Of a DNA stretch of 42,795 bases, positions 7,760 to 16,297 are shown one piece after another. The translations under genes and the position numbers were made by a program. The stretch comes from Bacteroidaceae bacterium (GTDB lineage Bacteria > Bacteroidota > Bacteroidia > Bacteroidales > Bacteroidaceae), in the NCBI GenBank assembly GCA_017622495.1, contig JAGAQY010000010.1, positions 1-42,795 on the forward strand, given 5' to 3'. Numbering within the stretch: the stretch's first letter is position 1; every line of letters begins with the position of its first letter. Below the pieces are notes generated by a model that was not told where the DNA came from, ran no database searches, and saw only the letters and a list, made by a program, of their open reading frames with translations.

Positions 7760-8815
7760 ATGACTATAGACGAACAATATATGGCACGCTGCCTGCAGTT
7801 GGCAGCAAACGGCAGATTTGACGCCGCCCCTAACCCAATGGTAGGGGCCGTAATTGTACACCATGGGAAGATTATCGGCGAAGGGTATCACCGCAGATGC
7901 GGAGAGGCGCATGCCGAGGTCAACGCGGTGAGTTCAGTCAAAGACGAGTCGCTACTACGCGAAGCCACCATGTATGTGAGCCTCGAACCGTGTGCCCACT
8001 ATGGGAAGACACCGCCGTGCGCCGACCTCATCGTGAGCAAGCATATACCGAGAGTGGTCATTGGCTGCCGCGACAATTTTGATCAGGTAGACGGCAAGGG
8101 CATACAGAAGCTGCGCGATGCGGGCATAGAAGTCACCGTAGGAGTACTGGAGGAGGAGTGCAGAGCGCTCAACCGTGCCTTCTTCACCTACCATGGCAAA
8201 AGGCGGCCATACATCATACTGAAATGGGCGCAAAGTGCCGACGGGTATATAGACAAGAACAGGGCAGAACGGACCGATGGCCCTGCCGTACGTTTTTCGA
8301 CAGACGAGACAAGCATGAACGTGCATCGCCTGCGTGCCTTGAGCGACGCCATCCTCGTAGGACGCCGCACAGCCAGTCTTGACAACCCGTCACTCACCAC
8401 CCGGCTATGGCCGGGGAAATCCCCTTTACGAGTTGTCATCGACCGCAAGGGAATATTGGATCTGGGATTAAAAATCTTTGACGGAACAACAAAAACCGCC
8501 GTTTTCACCGATGTTTTTCGTGATTTCGGAGAGACCGACAACATCAAGCAGATACCATTATCTCCCCTACAAGACATACTGCAGCAAGTCATCGAACAGC
8601 TCTATGCAAACAAGATACAACGACTACTTGTAGAAGGAGGTTCAAGACTTCTACAAAGTTTCATCGACCATGGCCTATGGGACGAAGCATTCGTTGAGGA
8701 GGCCCCCTTCTGCTTGGGCAATGGAGTGAAGGCGCCAGTCCTCGGCAACGCATGCCCAAAGGAGGGAATCAGTCGTTTCGGGCACAGGATTTGGCACTTT
8801 TTACAAGAAAAATAG
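7760..8815 (+). CDS. ribD: Bifunctional riboflavin deaminase-reductase RibD
   Basis: RibD carries out two steps of riboflavin synthesis: deamination of the pyrimidine intermediate, then NADPH-dependent reduction of the ribose. The 351-aa product has the N-terminal deaminase (residues ~1-145) with the zinc site HAEVNA and PCAHYGKTPPCADLI. The C-terminal reductase follows from about 150 (PYIILKWAQSADGYI, SDAILVGRRTASLDNPSLTTR, LLVEGGSRLLQSF). I chose ATG 7760 because the family starts with a short leader before YMxxxLxLA, and because the promoter box ends at 7751. A longer ORF from 7715 would begin upstream of the promoter. The other rib genes are not in this window. Confidence 0.95.
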   Translation: MTIDEQYMARCLQLAANGRFDAAPNPMVGAVIVHHGKIIGEGYHRRCGEAHAEVNAVSSVKDESLLREATMYVSLEPCAHYGKTPPCADLIVSKHIPRVVIGCRDNFDQVDGKGIQKLRDAGIEVTVGVLEEECRALNRAFFTYHGKRRPYIILKWAQSADGYIDKNRAERTDGPAVRFSTDETSMNVHRLRALSDAILVGRRTASLDNPSLTTRLWPGKSPLRVVIDRKGILDLGLKIFDGTTKTAVFTDVFRDFGETDNIKQIPLSPLQDILQQVIEQLYANKIQRLLVEGGSRLLQSFIDHGLWDEAFVEEAPFCLGNGVKAPVLGNACPKEGISRFGHRIWHFLQEK

Positions 8816-8879
8816 GTTTTTTACTCATCTTTTAATATAAAAGAACTTAAAAAGTAGGGCATAAGCGGAAAATTGTTGC

Positions 8880-8887
8880 TAATTTTG
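8880..8887 (+). promoter_or_regulatory. -7 element TAATTTTG of the DUF6242 gene
   Basis: TAATTTTG lies 32 bp upstream of the chosen ATG at 8920. A clear TTG at -33 is not visible, so this is a half-supported promoter. It lies in the 104-bp gap after ribD. Confidence 0.45.
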
Positions 8888-8919
8888 TCGTTTGAATGTA
8901 TAATAGCAAACAGAAGACG

Positions 8920-10287
8920 ATGAAGAAAATAGCAACCAGCCTCCTTTGTTCACTTTTTGTAGCCCTGGCTTTCACCTCATGCCTACCCGAGGGCGAAGAG
9001 ACAGAGTTGTCCTCTAGCGTAGCCCTGCTCTCGTTCAGCATCGAAGATTTGAAGACCAAACATACCATCACGCTGGAGAGCGGTAAGGACTCCACCTACA
9101 CCACCATCATGAAGGCCAGCCTCATCCCCTTCACCATCGACCAGGAGCGAGGTCTGGTGTACAACACCGACTCTATAGCTTACGGCACTGACGTGACACA
9201 TGTTATTCCCAATATCAGCGCCGATGGTTATGTATATTACTACAAGGGCGAAGAGAAGGTAGGATACAACAAGGGCGACACCATTGACTTCACTCATCCT
9301 GTGCGTTTTTCTATCCTGTCACACGACAACCTTTTCTCGCGCGACTACCTCATCAGCATCAACAAGCATCAGGTAGACCCCAAGAAAACGACATGGACAC
9401 TCATTGAAGGTTGCAGCTTCCCTACCCAACTCTATGTTGAGCAGAGATCTATCATCAAAGGTGACCAGGTATTTGTACTCGGCAAAGGAAATGACGGTCA
9501 TTACTACACTACCTCCACTTCGATTACAGATGGTGCAGAATGGTCCGCTGCCATCCCATGGAGTGGCATCACCGAAGGAGTAGACTGCTCGTCCATCGTA
9601 CTGTTTGACGACATTTTCTACCTGCTCGCAGAGAACACCCTTTACTGTTCTGAAAACGGCATAGACTGGAGCAATATTTCCACCAATACCCCGCTCTCAT
9701 GCCTTATCCCCTCCATTACTGCCGAAGGATCTTCAGTATGGAGCATCAGCGACGGTCTGTTTGTAACATCCAATGATATGACGACATGGCAAGACTACGG
9801 GCAGCCAGTCGGCAGCAGCATTGACAAGGTTGCAGGTTCGTTCAGCCAGCCACTACACACCAACAAAGCCATCTACCGTACCCTGTTTGTGGGTAGTTCG
9901 CCCCTATCAACAGACACTTGTGCCCAGGTTTGGAGCAAACTATCCACAGAAGACAAGTGGGTAGAAGTAAAGCCCGTGGGGACAAACGTCTTCGGTTGCC
10001 CTAACCTGGAGAATCTGGCCGTCATCAACTATCACGACAAGCTATATGCTTTCGGAGGCAATAGTCTCGGCAATCGCCATGTACCTATCGAGGCGTTCAG
10101 TGCTTGCTTTGAGTCACGTGACAACGGTGTCACCTGGAAGGTTCGCAACCATGTATTTAGCCTATCTGAGCATTTTGCAGGAAGAGATGAGACCTTCTCT
10201 ACCGTTGTTGATGACAGCAACCGTGTCTGGGTTATTTGGAGCACCTCAGGAGAAGTATGGCAGGGCATATGGAGCGGTATTGAATAA
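8920..10287 (+). CDS. DUF6242-type exported lipoprotein with beta-propeller-like C-terminus
   Basis: The 455-aa product has a lipoprotein signal (MKKIATSLLCSLFVALAFTSC, Cys at 21), so it is likely anchored in the outer membrane. The N-terminal ~150 residues look like two beta-sandwich segments typical of Bacteroidales surface lipoproteins (LLSFSIEDLKTKHT; FSILSHDNLFSRDYLISINKH). From about residue 160 to the end, kelch/BNR-like blades recur with Trp and Gly-Asn patterns (VFVLGKGNDGHYYTT; LYCSENGIDWSNIST; DKLYAFGGNSLG; ESRDNGVTWKV). I place it in DUF6242 from memory of such proteins. Binding to a surface ligand is only inferred. The start at 8920 gives the signal peptide directly; the longer ORF from 8896 adds a polar leader. 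Confidence 0.7.
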   Translation: MKKIATSLLCSLFVALAFTSCLPEGEETELSSSVALLSFSIEDLKTKHTITLESGKDSTYTTIMKASLIPFTIDQERGLVYNTDSIAYGTDVTHVIPNISADGYVYYYKGEEKVGYNKGDTIDFTHPVRFSILSHDNLFSRDYLISINKHQVDPKKTTWTLIEGCSFPTQLYVEQRSIIKGDQVFVLGKGNDGHYYTTSTSITDGAEWSAAIPWSGITEGVDCSSIVLFDDIFYLLAENTLYCSENGIDWSNISTNTPLSCLIPSITAEGSSVWSISDGLFVTSNDMTTWQDYGQPVGSSIDKVAGSFSQPLHTNKAIYRTLFVGSSPLSTDTCAQVWSKLSTEDKWVEVKPVGTNVFGCPNLENLAVINYHDKLYAFGGNSLGNRHVPIEAFSACFESRDNGVTWKVRNHVFSLSEHFAGRDETFSTVVDDSNRVWVIWSTSGEVWQGIWSGIE

Positions 10288-10322
10288 AGAGAATTACGAT
10301 TAGCCTTATATCCTCAATCCCT

Positions 10323-11033
10323 ATGCTGAGCTATACACGACATCACCTCATCCGACACATCGCAGCGGTATTCATACTGCTGGCAGTCGTACCTATGGCC
10401 TCGGCTCAGGAGTTGGAATACAAGATGGAGCTGGGAGGCATGGCCGGAGGATGCTTCTATTTAGGCGATGCCAACTACCTCACCCCATTCAAGCATACAG
10501 CTATGGCAGGTGGATTACTGGCCCGCTATAATTTCAACCCACGCATGGCCATCAAGGGCGACCTGGCGGTAGGGCGTATCAAAGGAGCTACCGAAGGGCA
10601 GTCAAACAAGTTTCCCGATGGCAACACCACCTTCAGCCGCAACCTATATGAGTTGAGTGCACAGTTTGAGTACAACTTCTTCGCTTATGGGACAGGAGCA
10701 GGTTATAAAGACAGCCGCAGGCTATCCCCATACATACAAGCTGGCATAGGAATGACCTACGCGCCCAAGCCAGCCAACCATGTATTTGCCCTCAATATCC
10801 CCATGGGCATAGGGGTAAAGTATAAACTGGCCCATCGCCTTAATGTAGGTGCCGAATGGACCATACGCTTCACCACGTCGGATAGATTAGACGTAACCAA
10901 TGCCGCCGAGCTGCAGCTCGACGACCCATACGGTATCGAAAGCAAAGGAATAAAAAACAAGGACAGCTACTCCATGCTGATGTTATATATTAGCTACGAC
11001 ATGTTCCCTAAATATAGAAAGTGTAACAACTGA
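10323..11033 (+). CDS. DUF6089 outer-membrane beta-barrel protein
   Basis: The 236-aa product has a signal peptide (cleavage after VPMASAQ, residue ~29) and alternating strands of an eight-stranded outer-membrane barrel: YKMELGGMAGGCFYLGDANY, GGLLARYNFNPRMAIKGDLAVG, LYELSAQFEYNFFAYG, LSPYIQAGIGMTY and MLMLYISYDMFPKYR. In Bacteroidota this family (DUF6089) is regularly found immediately upstream of uppS and bamA, as here. The role is unknown; the conserved place suggests envelope assembly. The 35-bp gap to the DUF6242 gene and 66-bp gap to uppS allow one transcript. Confidence 0.8.
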   Translation: MLSYTRHHLIRHIAAVFILLAVVPMASAQELEYKMELGGMAGGCFYLGDANYLTPFKHTAMAGGLLARYNFNPRMAIKGDLAVGRIKGATEGQSNKFPDGNTTFSRNLYELSAQFEYNFFAYGTGAGYKDSRRLSPYIQAGIGMTYAPKPANHVFALNIPMGIGVKYKLAHRLNVGAEWTIRFTTSDRLDVTNAAELQLDDPYGIESKGIKNKDSYSMLMLYISYDMFPKYRKCNN

Positions 11034-11099
11034 AGCGACAAGAGGAGCAAGTTTTTCCAGTGACGCGACAAACAAAAGAAACAATAACTACAAACTGAG

Positions 11100-11852
11100 A
11101 TGACATACAAAGAGCAGTTAGACATGAACCGTATACCCCAACACATTGCCATCATCATGGACGGCAACGGACGTTGGGCCAAGGAAAAGGGTAAGAAACG
11201 CGGTGAAGGACATATCTCCGGCGCAGCGGCTCTGCACAACACGATGATGAATGCGGCCAAGCTGGGTGTGAAATATGTAACCGTATATGCATTCTCCACA
11301 GAGAATTGGACACGCCCCGATGAGGAGGTCAATGGATTGATGGCCTTGTTGTTCGAGAAGCTCGATCTCAGCATCTTCATGGACAACGATATTCGTTTCT
11401 GTGTTATCGGTGACACCGACCGCCTGCCCGAGAAGGTACGTGAGCGCATGAACCATTGCATCAACCAATCGGCTGGCAACCAGCGCGGAACGCTCACCGT
11501 GGCACTCAGCTACTCATCGAAGTGGGAGCTCACCCAAGCAGCCAAGCGTATTGCCACGATGGTGCAGGAAGGCAAGATGAGCATCGACGATATTACCGAT
11601 TCGACCATCGACAGCACCTTGTGCACCTCATTCATGCCTGACCCTGACCTGTTGATACGCACTGGCGGCGAGACTCGCCTGAGCAATTACCTGTTGTGGC
11701 AATGTGCCTACACCGAACTATACTTCTGCGACACTTTCTGGCCCGACTTTGACAAAGAGGAGTTATGCAAAGCAATATATACCTTCCAACAGAGAGAAAG
11801 AAGATTTGGCAAGACCAGTGAACAAATTGCGGAAGAGAATGATAATAAATAG
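11100..11852 (+). CDS. uppS: Isoprenyl transferase (undecaprenyl diphosphate synthase)
   Basis: The enzyme adds cis isoprene units to farnesyl-PP to make undecaprenyl-PP, the lipid carrier for peptidoglycan and O-antigen precursors. The 250-aa product shows all family motifs: [14 protein letters not shown] with the catalytic Asp (residue ~21), [49 protein letters not shown] and [15 protein letters not shown] second ATG eight codons in (MNRIPQH) would also fit. It ends 4 bp before the chosen bamA start, a coupled arrangement common in this phylum. Confidence 0.96.
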   Translation: MTYKEQLDMNRIPQHIAIIMDGNGRWAKEKGKKRGEGHISGAAALHNTMMNAAKLGVKYVTVYAFSTENWTRPDEEVNGLMALLFEKLDLSIFMDNDIRFCVIGDTDRLPEKVRERMNHCINQSAGNQRGTLTVALSYSSKWELTQAAKRIATMVQEGKMSIDDITDSTIDSTLCTSFMPDPDLLIRTGGETRLSNYLLWQCAYTELYFCDTFWPDFDKEELCKAIYTFQQRERRFGKTSEQIAEENDNK

Positions 11853-11856
11853 AAGA

Positions 11857-14499
11857 ATGAAGAAGAGTATCCACCTTTTTAAGATTATAGCCCTGGCCGG
11901 ACTTCTTGTCATTCCCCACGGCAAGGCCGCAGCACAAATCACCGATACGGACACCATCAAGAGTCCTTCGGTGCTATACTCAGCTCCCAAGAAATACGAG
12001 ATAGCAGGTATCACTGTTAGCGGTGTCGACAACTACGAGGACTACGTGCTGATAGGACTGTCGGGCCTCTCCGTAGGTCAAGTAGTAACCATACCGGGCG
12101 ATGAGATTACAGCAGCAGTGAAGCGTTACTGGAAGCACGGCCTGTTCTCCAACGTGAGCATTACCGTAGAGAAGACCATAGGCAATCAGGCCTATCTGAA
12201 TATAGCCCTGACACAGCGTCCGCGCCTGTCAAAGCTCAACTTCAATGGCGTGAAGAAATCTGAGCAAGAGGACTTGGAGGCCAAGCTCAGCTTCCGCCAA
12301 GGCAATCAGATTACACCCAACATGATAGACCGCGCCAAGATTGTCATCAAACGCTATTTCGACGAGAAGGGCTTCAAGAATGCCGAGGTCAATATCATCC
12401 AGCGCGACGATGTAGCCGAGAAGAACAGCCTCATCCTCGACATCAACATTGACAAAAAAGAGAAGATCAAGGTCAACAAAATATACATCACCGGCAACAG
12501 CGCCCTAGATGAGAAGAAGTTGAAGTGGGCGATGAAGAAAACCAACGAAAAGGGCAACTGGCGGCACCTGTTCCGTCCGAAGAAGTTCATCGACAACCTC
12601 TACGAAGAAGACAAGCAACTGCTCATTGCCAAGTACAATGAGCACGGCTATCGCGATGCCCAGATTGTGGTTGACTCTGTAGTCCCCTTCGACGAGAAGA
12701 CCGTAGACGTATATATCCAGGTTGAGGAGGGTGATCAGTACCACATCCGCAACATCAACTGGGTAGGCAATACGGTATACGACTCCGAAGGACTGGCCGA
12801 GGTGCTGCGCATGAAGCCCGGCGACGTTTACAACCAAAAGATGCTGGAGGAGCGCATCAATGTAGATGACGACGCTATCGGCAACCTATATTATAATAAT
12901 GGATACGTGTTTGCTCGCGTCGAGCCCGTGGAGGTCAATGTCACCGCCGACTCCGTAGACCTTGAGATGCGTGTGCTTGAAGGTCCGCAGGCAACCATCA
13001 ACCGTGTACGTATTGCCGGTAACGACCGCCTGTATGAGAATGTTGTGCGCCGCGAACTGATGACCAAGCCCGGCGACCTTTTTAGCAAGGATGCCCTCAT
13101 GCGCTCCGCCCGTGAGATACAGCAGATGGGGCACTTCAATCCCGAAGCCATTGTTCCCGACGTGCAGCCCGACCTCGCCAACGGAACGGTAGACATCAAC
13201 TGGATGCTGGAGTCGAAGAACAACGACCAGGTGGAGTTCTCACTTGGCTACGGACAGACCGGTGTGATTGGTAAGATAGCCCTGAAGTTCACCAACTTCT
13301 CCATGTACAACCTCTTCCACAAGTCTGACAACTACCGTGCCTTCATACCTCAGGGCGACGGACAGACCTTTACGATCAGTGGCCAGACCAACGGTAGCTA
13401 CTACCAGTCATACAACATCTCGTTCTTCGACCCCTGGTTTGGCGGCAAGCGCCCCAACTCATTCTCTGTGAACGCCTTCTTCTCGCTGTCTACGGGACTG
13501 AACAACAACTTCTACAACACAGCGATGATGAACAACTACTACAACAGTCTGTATGGTTATGGCTATGGCAACTACAACAACTACTATAACAACTACGAGT
13601 CGTACTACGACCCCGACAAGTACCTGCGCATGTATGGTCTGTCGCTCGGTTGGGGTAAGCGTCTGCATTGGCCCGACGATTACTTCACACTCTACGGCGA
13701 GCTGTCGTATACCCGTTACGACCTGAACAATTGGGAGTACTTCATCATCAACAACGGTAGCAGCAATAGCATAAGCCTCTCGCTCAACCTCGGCCGCAGC
13801 TCTATAGACAATCCCATCTTCCCGCGCCAAGGCTCCGAGATCAGCTTCAACGTATCGCTCACTCCCCCCTACTCGCTTTTCGACGGTATAGACTATAAGA
13901 GTCTGAGCGAGGTAAAGGGAACCGATGCCAACTACAACGCCAGTCTGCGTAAGCGTTACAACTGGATTGAGTACCATAAGTGGAAGTTCAAAAGCAAGTT
14001 CTACACCGCCCTTACCGGTGGTCAGAAATGCCTTGTGCTGATGGCACGTGCCGACTTCGGATTGCTGGGCCATTACAACAAGTACAAGAAATCACCCTTC
14101 GAAACCTTCTTCGTGGGTGGTGATGGTATGAGCGGCTACTCATACAACTACTACACCGATATGGTAGCCCTGCGTGGTTACGACAACGGTTCGCTCACAC
14201 CCATGGGCCAAGAGGGTTATGCCTACTCACGCTTCGCCATGGAGCTGCGCTATCCACTGATGTTCGAGAACTCCACACAAATCTATGCCCTTGCCTTCCT
14301 CGAAGGCGGTAATGCATGGACCGATGTGCGGAAGTTCAACCCCTTCGACATGAAGCGCTCGGCCGGTGTGGGTGTACGTATCTTCCTCCCGATGATCGGT
14401 CTTATGGGTATCGACTGGGCCTACGGCTTCGACAAGATCAATGGTAGCACAGCCTCAGGCGGTAGCCAATTCCACTTTATCCTCGGACAGGAGTTCTAA
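11857..14499 (+). CDS. bamA: Outer-membrane protein assembly factor BamA
   Basis: BamA inserts beta-barrel proteins into the outer membrane. From ATG 11857 the product is 880 aa, with a signal peptide (LAGLLVIPHGKAAAQ), five POTRA repeats (~45-455; for example GVKKSEQEDLEAKLSFRQG, VNKIYITGNSALDEKKL, RVRIAGNDRLYENVVRREL) and a C-terminal barrel. The barrel carries the loop-6 signature as ALRGYDNGSLTP and ends in Phe (FHFILGQEF), as expected for a BAM substrate. An unusual Tyr/Asn-rich stretch lies at about residues 546-590 (YGYGYGNYNNYYNNYESYY). An in-frame ATG at 11839 overlaps uppS; 11857 gives the better signal peptide. ompH genes follow directly. Confidence 0.95.
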   Translation: MKKSIHLFKIIALAGLLVIPHGKAAAQITDTDTIKSPSVLYSAPKKYEIAGITVSGVDNYEDYVLIGLSGLSVGQVVTIPGDEITAAVKRYWKHGLFSNVSITVEKTIGNQAYLNIALTQRPRLSKLNFNGVKKSEQEDLEAKLSFRQGNQITPNMIDRAKIVIKRYFDEKGFKNAEVNIIQRDDVAEKNSLILDINIDKKEKIKVNKIYITGNSALDEKKLKWAMKKTNEKGNWRHLFRPKKFIDNLYEEDKQLLIAKYNEHGYRDAQIVVDSVVPFDEKTVDVYIQVEEGDQYHIRNINWVGNTVYDSEGLAEVLRMKPGDVYNQKMLEERINVDDDAIGNLYYNNGYVFARVEPVEVNVTADSVDLEMRVLEGPQATINRVRIAGNDRLYENVVRRELMTKPGDLFSKDALMRSAREIQQMGHFNPEAIVPDVQPDLANGTVDINWMLESKNNDQVEFSLGYGQTGVIGKIALKFTNFSMYNLFHKSDNYRAFIPQGDGQTFTISGQTNGSYYQSYNISFFDPWFGGKRPNSFSVNAFFSLSTGLNNNFYNTAMMNNYYNSLYGYGYGNYNNYYNNYESYYDPDKYLRMYGLSLGWGKRLHWPDDYFTLYGELSYTRYDLNNWEYFIINNGSSNSISLSLNLGRSSIDNPIFPRQGSEISFNVSLTPPYSLFDGIDYKSLSEVKGTDANYNASLRKRYNWIEYHKWKFKSKFYTALTGGQKCLVLMARADFGLLGHYNKYKKSPFETFFVGGDGMSGYSYNYYTDMVALRGYDNGSLTPMGQEGYAYSRFAMELRYPLMFENSTQIYALAFLEGGNAWTDVRKFNPFDMKRSAGVGVRIFLPMIGLMGIDWAYGFDKINGSTASGGSQFHFILGQEF

Positions 14500-14508
14500 T
14501 GTATGGAG

Positions 14509-14540
14509 AATTGATAATTGATAATTGAAAATTGATAATT
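14509..14540. repeat. AATTGAT tandem run between bamA and ompH
   Basis: Three copies of attgataatt-like units with one attgaaa variant fill the gap before ompH. No terminator hairpin with a T run is seen here, so bamA and ompH may be co-transcribed. Confidence 0.6.
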
Positions 14541-14553
14541 ATATTCTTTAGTT

Positions 14554-15069
14554 ATGAAAAAGAACCTTTTGATAACAGCCCTTTTCTGTCTTGTCGGCTT
14601 TACTGCCAACGCACAGAAGTTTGCATTGATTGACATGGAATATATCCTCAAGAATATCCCCGCCTATGAGCGTGCCAACGAACAGCTCAACCAGCTCTCC
14701 AAGCGTTGGCAGAGCGAGGTCGAGGCCGTAGCTCTTGAGGCACAGACCCTCTACAAGAACTACCAGAGCGAAGCCGTCTTCCTCTCCGAGGAGCAGAAGA
14801 CCAAGAAGGAAGAAGAGATTGTAGGCAAGGAGAAGGAGGCACAGGAGTTGAAGCGCAAATACTTCGGCCCCGAAGGAGAGCTCTACAAGAAGCGCGAGAG
14901 TCTCATGGCTCCCATCCAGGACGAGATATACACTGCCGTGAAAGAAATTTCCGACGCAAAAGGCTATTCTGTAGTGGTAGACCGTGCCTCAGCAGCCAGC
15001 ATCATCTACGCCTCACCCAAGATCGACATCAGCAACGAAGTCCTTGTGAAGCTAGGATATGCCAATTAA
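14554..15069 (+). CDS. OmpH/Skp family periplasmic chaperone (first copy)
   Basis: Skp/OmpH proteins are periplasmic trimeric chaperones that hold unfolded outer-membrane proteins for BamA. The 171-aa product has a signal peptide (MKKNLLITALFCLVGFTANAQ), then KFALIDMEYILKNIPAYERA. A long charged coiled coil follows (~50-125, with EEQKTKKEEEIVGKEKEAQELKR in the middle, quoted by its key EEQKTKKEEE). The usual closing part is YSVVVDRASAASIIYASPKIDIS. This copy keeps the family pattern best. It follows bamA by 54 bp. Confidence 0.9.
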   Translation: MKKNLLITALFCLVGFTANAQKFALIDMEYILKNIPAYERANEQLNQLSKRWQSEVEAVALEAQTLYKNYQSEAVFLSEEQKTKKEEEIVGKEKEAQELKRKYFGPEGELYKKRESLMAPIQDEIYTAVKEISDAKGYSVVVDRASAASIIYASPKIDISNEVLVKLGYAN

Positions 15070-15081
15070 AAGGAAGTAAAC

Positions 15082-15112
15082 TTGCAATTTACCATACCAT
15101 ACATTAACTTTG
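15082..15112 (+). promoter_or_regulatory. Promoter of the second ompH gene
   Basis: TTG (15082-15084) and TAACTTTG (15105-15112) are 20 bp apart, a strong match to the Bacteroidota pattern. It gives a leader of about 40 nt, so the second ompH can be expressed separately from bamA. Confidence 0.7.
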
Positions 15113-15156
15113 CATCAGCAAACGACAATTATTAACTAATTAATTATATTACAATC

Positions 15157-15657
15157 ATGAACAAGAAACTTATTGCCATCCTCTTTATGATGGCTCCCCT
15201 CGCAATCTTTGCACAGAAATTCGGTCACTTGAACTCAGCCGACATCATCCAGGTGATGCCCGAGTATACCACAGCGCAAACCGAACTTCAGAAACTTGAG
15301 AAGCAGTATTCTGATGAGCTCAAGATGATGGAGACCGAGCTCTCTAAGAAGAGCGAAGAATATGAAGCACAGAAGGCTACCCTTCCTGCCAACATTCAGC
15401 AGCGTCGTGAGCAGGAGTTGCAGGAGCTCTATGGCCGTATGCAGCAGTACTACCAGCAGTCGCAGCAGGAGCTTGCACAGGCTTCGCAAGAGAAGATGGC
15501 AGCTCTCACCGAGAAAATCACCAAGGCTATTAAGGAGGTTGGTGTAGCCGGCGGTTACCTCTACATCTTCGATGTTGCCAGCGGTATCCCCTACATTAGC
15601 GAGACCCTCAGCACAGATGTTACCGCACAGGTAAAGGCTAAGCTTGGCATCAAGTAA
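15157..15657 (+). CDS. OmpH/Skp family periplasmic chaperone (second copy)
   Basis: The 166-aa product has a signal peptide (MNKKLIAILFMMAPLAIFAQ), the family start KFGHLNSADIIQVMPEYTTAQ and a Gln/Glu-rich coiled coil (~40-125, with LQELYGRMQQYYQQSQQEL). It ends with YLYIFDVASGIPYISETLSTDVT. It is clearly a paralogue of the genes on either side. It has its own promoter and is followed by a large inverted repeat, so it may be a single-gene transcript. Confidence 0.9.
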   Translation: MNKKLIAILFMMAPLAIFAQKFGHLNSADIIQVMPEYTTAQTELQKLEKQYSDELKMMETELSKKSEEYEAQKATLPANIQQRREQELQELYGRMQQYYQQSQQELAQASQEKMAALTEKITKAIKEVGVAGGYLYIFDVASGIPYISETLSTDVTAQVKAKLGIK

Positions 15658-15673
15658 TCCACAATCCTGTCAT

Positions 15674-15728
15674 ATTCTGAGTGAAGTCAAGCGGCCCGGT
15701 GTGATGGGTCCTTCACTTCACTCAGAAT
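15674..15728. repeat. Large inverted repeat between ompH copies 2 and 3
   Basis: The 14-bp perfect arms attctgagtgaagt (15674-15687) and acttcactcagaat (15715-15728) enclose 27 bp that can form a further imperfect GC stem. There is no T run directly after the stem in plus reading, so it is either a weak terminator, a processing site or an mRNA-stability hairpin. Confidence 0.6.
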
Positions 15729-15771
15729 CTAATTATCAGCCCTTAAAGCAAAGACAAAGCCCCTTCAGACT

Positions 15772-16278
15772 ATGAAAAGAAACATCCTACTACTCTTGAC
15801 ACTTGTAGCGTTGAGCGCTACTGCACAATCCAAGTTCGGTTACACCAGCTATAGATCGATTATAAAACTGCTCCCCGAGTACAGTCTTGTGATGGTCCAT
15901 CTCGATGAGTTGCAAGCCAAATACGAGGCAGAGATTGCCCGTTCTGACCGTGAGTTCAACCAGAAATATGCCGATTTCATCGAGGATCAGAGCCAATTTC
16001 CCGACAACATCCGCATGAAGCGCCACAAAGAGCTACAGGAGCTCATGGAGAAGTCCATTGCATTCAAGGACGAGGTAAACCGCACCATGCGCGAGGCACG
16101 TCACGAGATGATGAAACCCCTCTATGAGAAGGTAGATTCTGCCGCCATGAAGGTATGCGTTGAAAAGGGATATGACTACATCCTCAACACGGACGACCGT
16201 GCCTACATCGCCATCAACCCCAACAATGGCAAGGATATCACTGCCATGCTGAAGAGAGAGCTCCACATCGAACAATAA
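15772..16278 (+). CDS. OmpH/Skp family protein (third, divergent copy)
   Basis: The 168-aa product has a signal peptide (MKRNILLLLTLVALSATAQ), then KFGYTSYRSIIKLLPEYSL and a charged coiled coil (~45-125). It diverges most at the end: YDYILNTDDRAYIAINPNNG replaces the usual VVD(R/K)... strand and keeps the same length. It lies 19 bp before murI and probably shares its transcript. The assignment to OmpH rests on the shared start, coiled coil and position. Confidence 0.85.
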   Translation: MKRNILLLLTLVALSATAQSKFGYTSYRSIIKLLPEYSLVMVHLDELQAKYEAEIARSDREFNQKYADFIEDQSQFPDNIRMKRHKELQELMEKSIAFKDEVNRTMREARHEMMKPLYEKVDSAAMKVCVEKGYDYILNTDDRAYIAINPNNGKDITAMLKRELHIEQ

Positions 16279-16297
16279 TCCTACACAACCACATCCC

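Noticed and set aside
8896..8919. Upstream start for the DUF6242 gene
   Set aside because: It would place a polar octapeptide before the lipoprotein signal; the ATG at 8920 gives a clean signal peptide.
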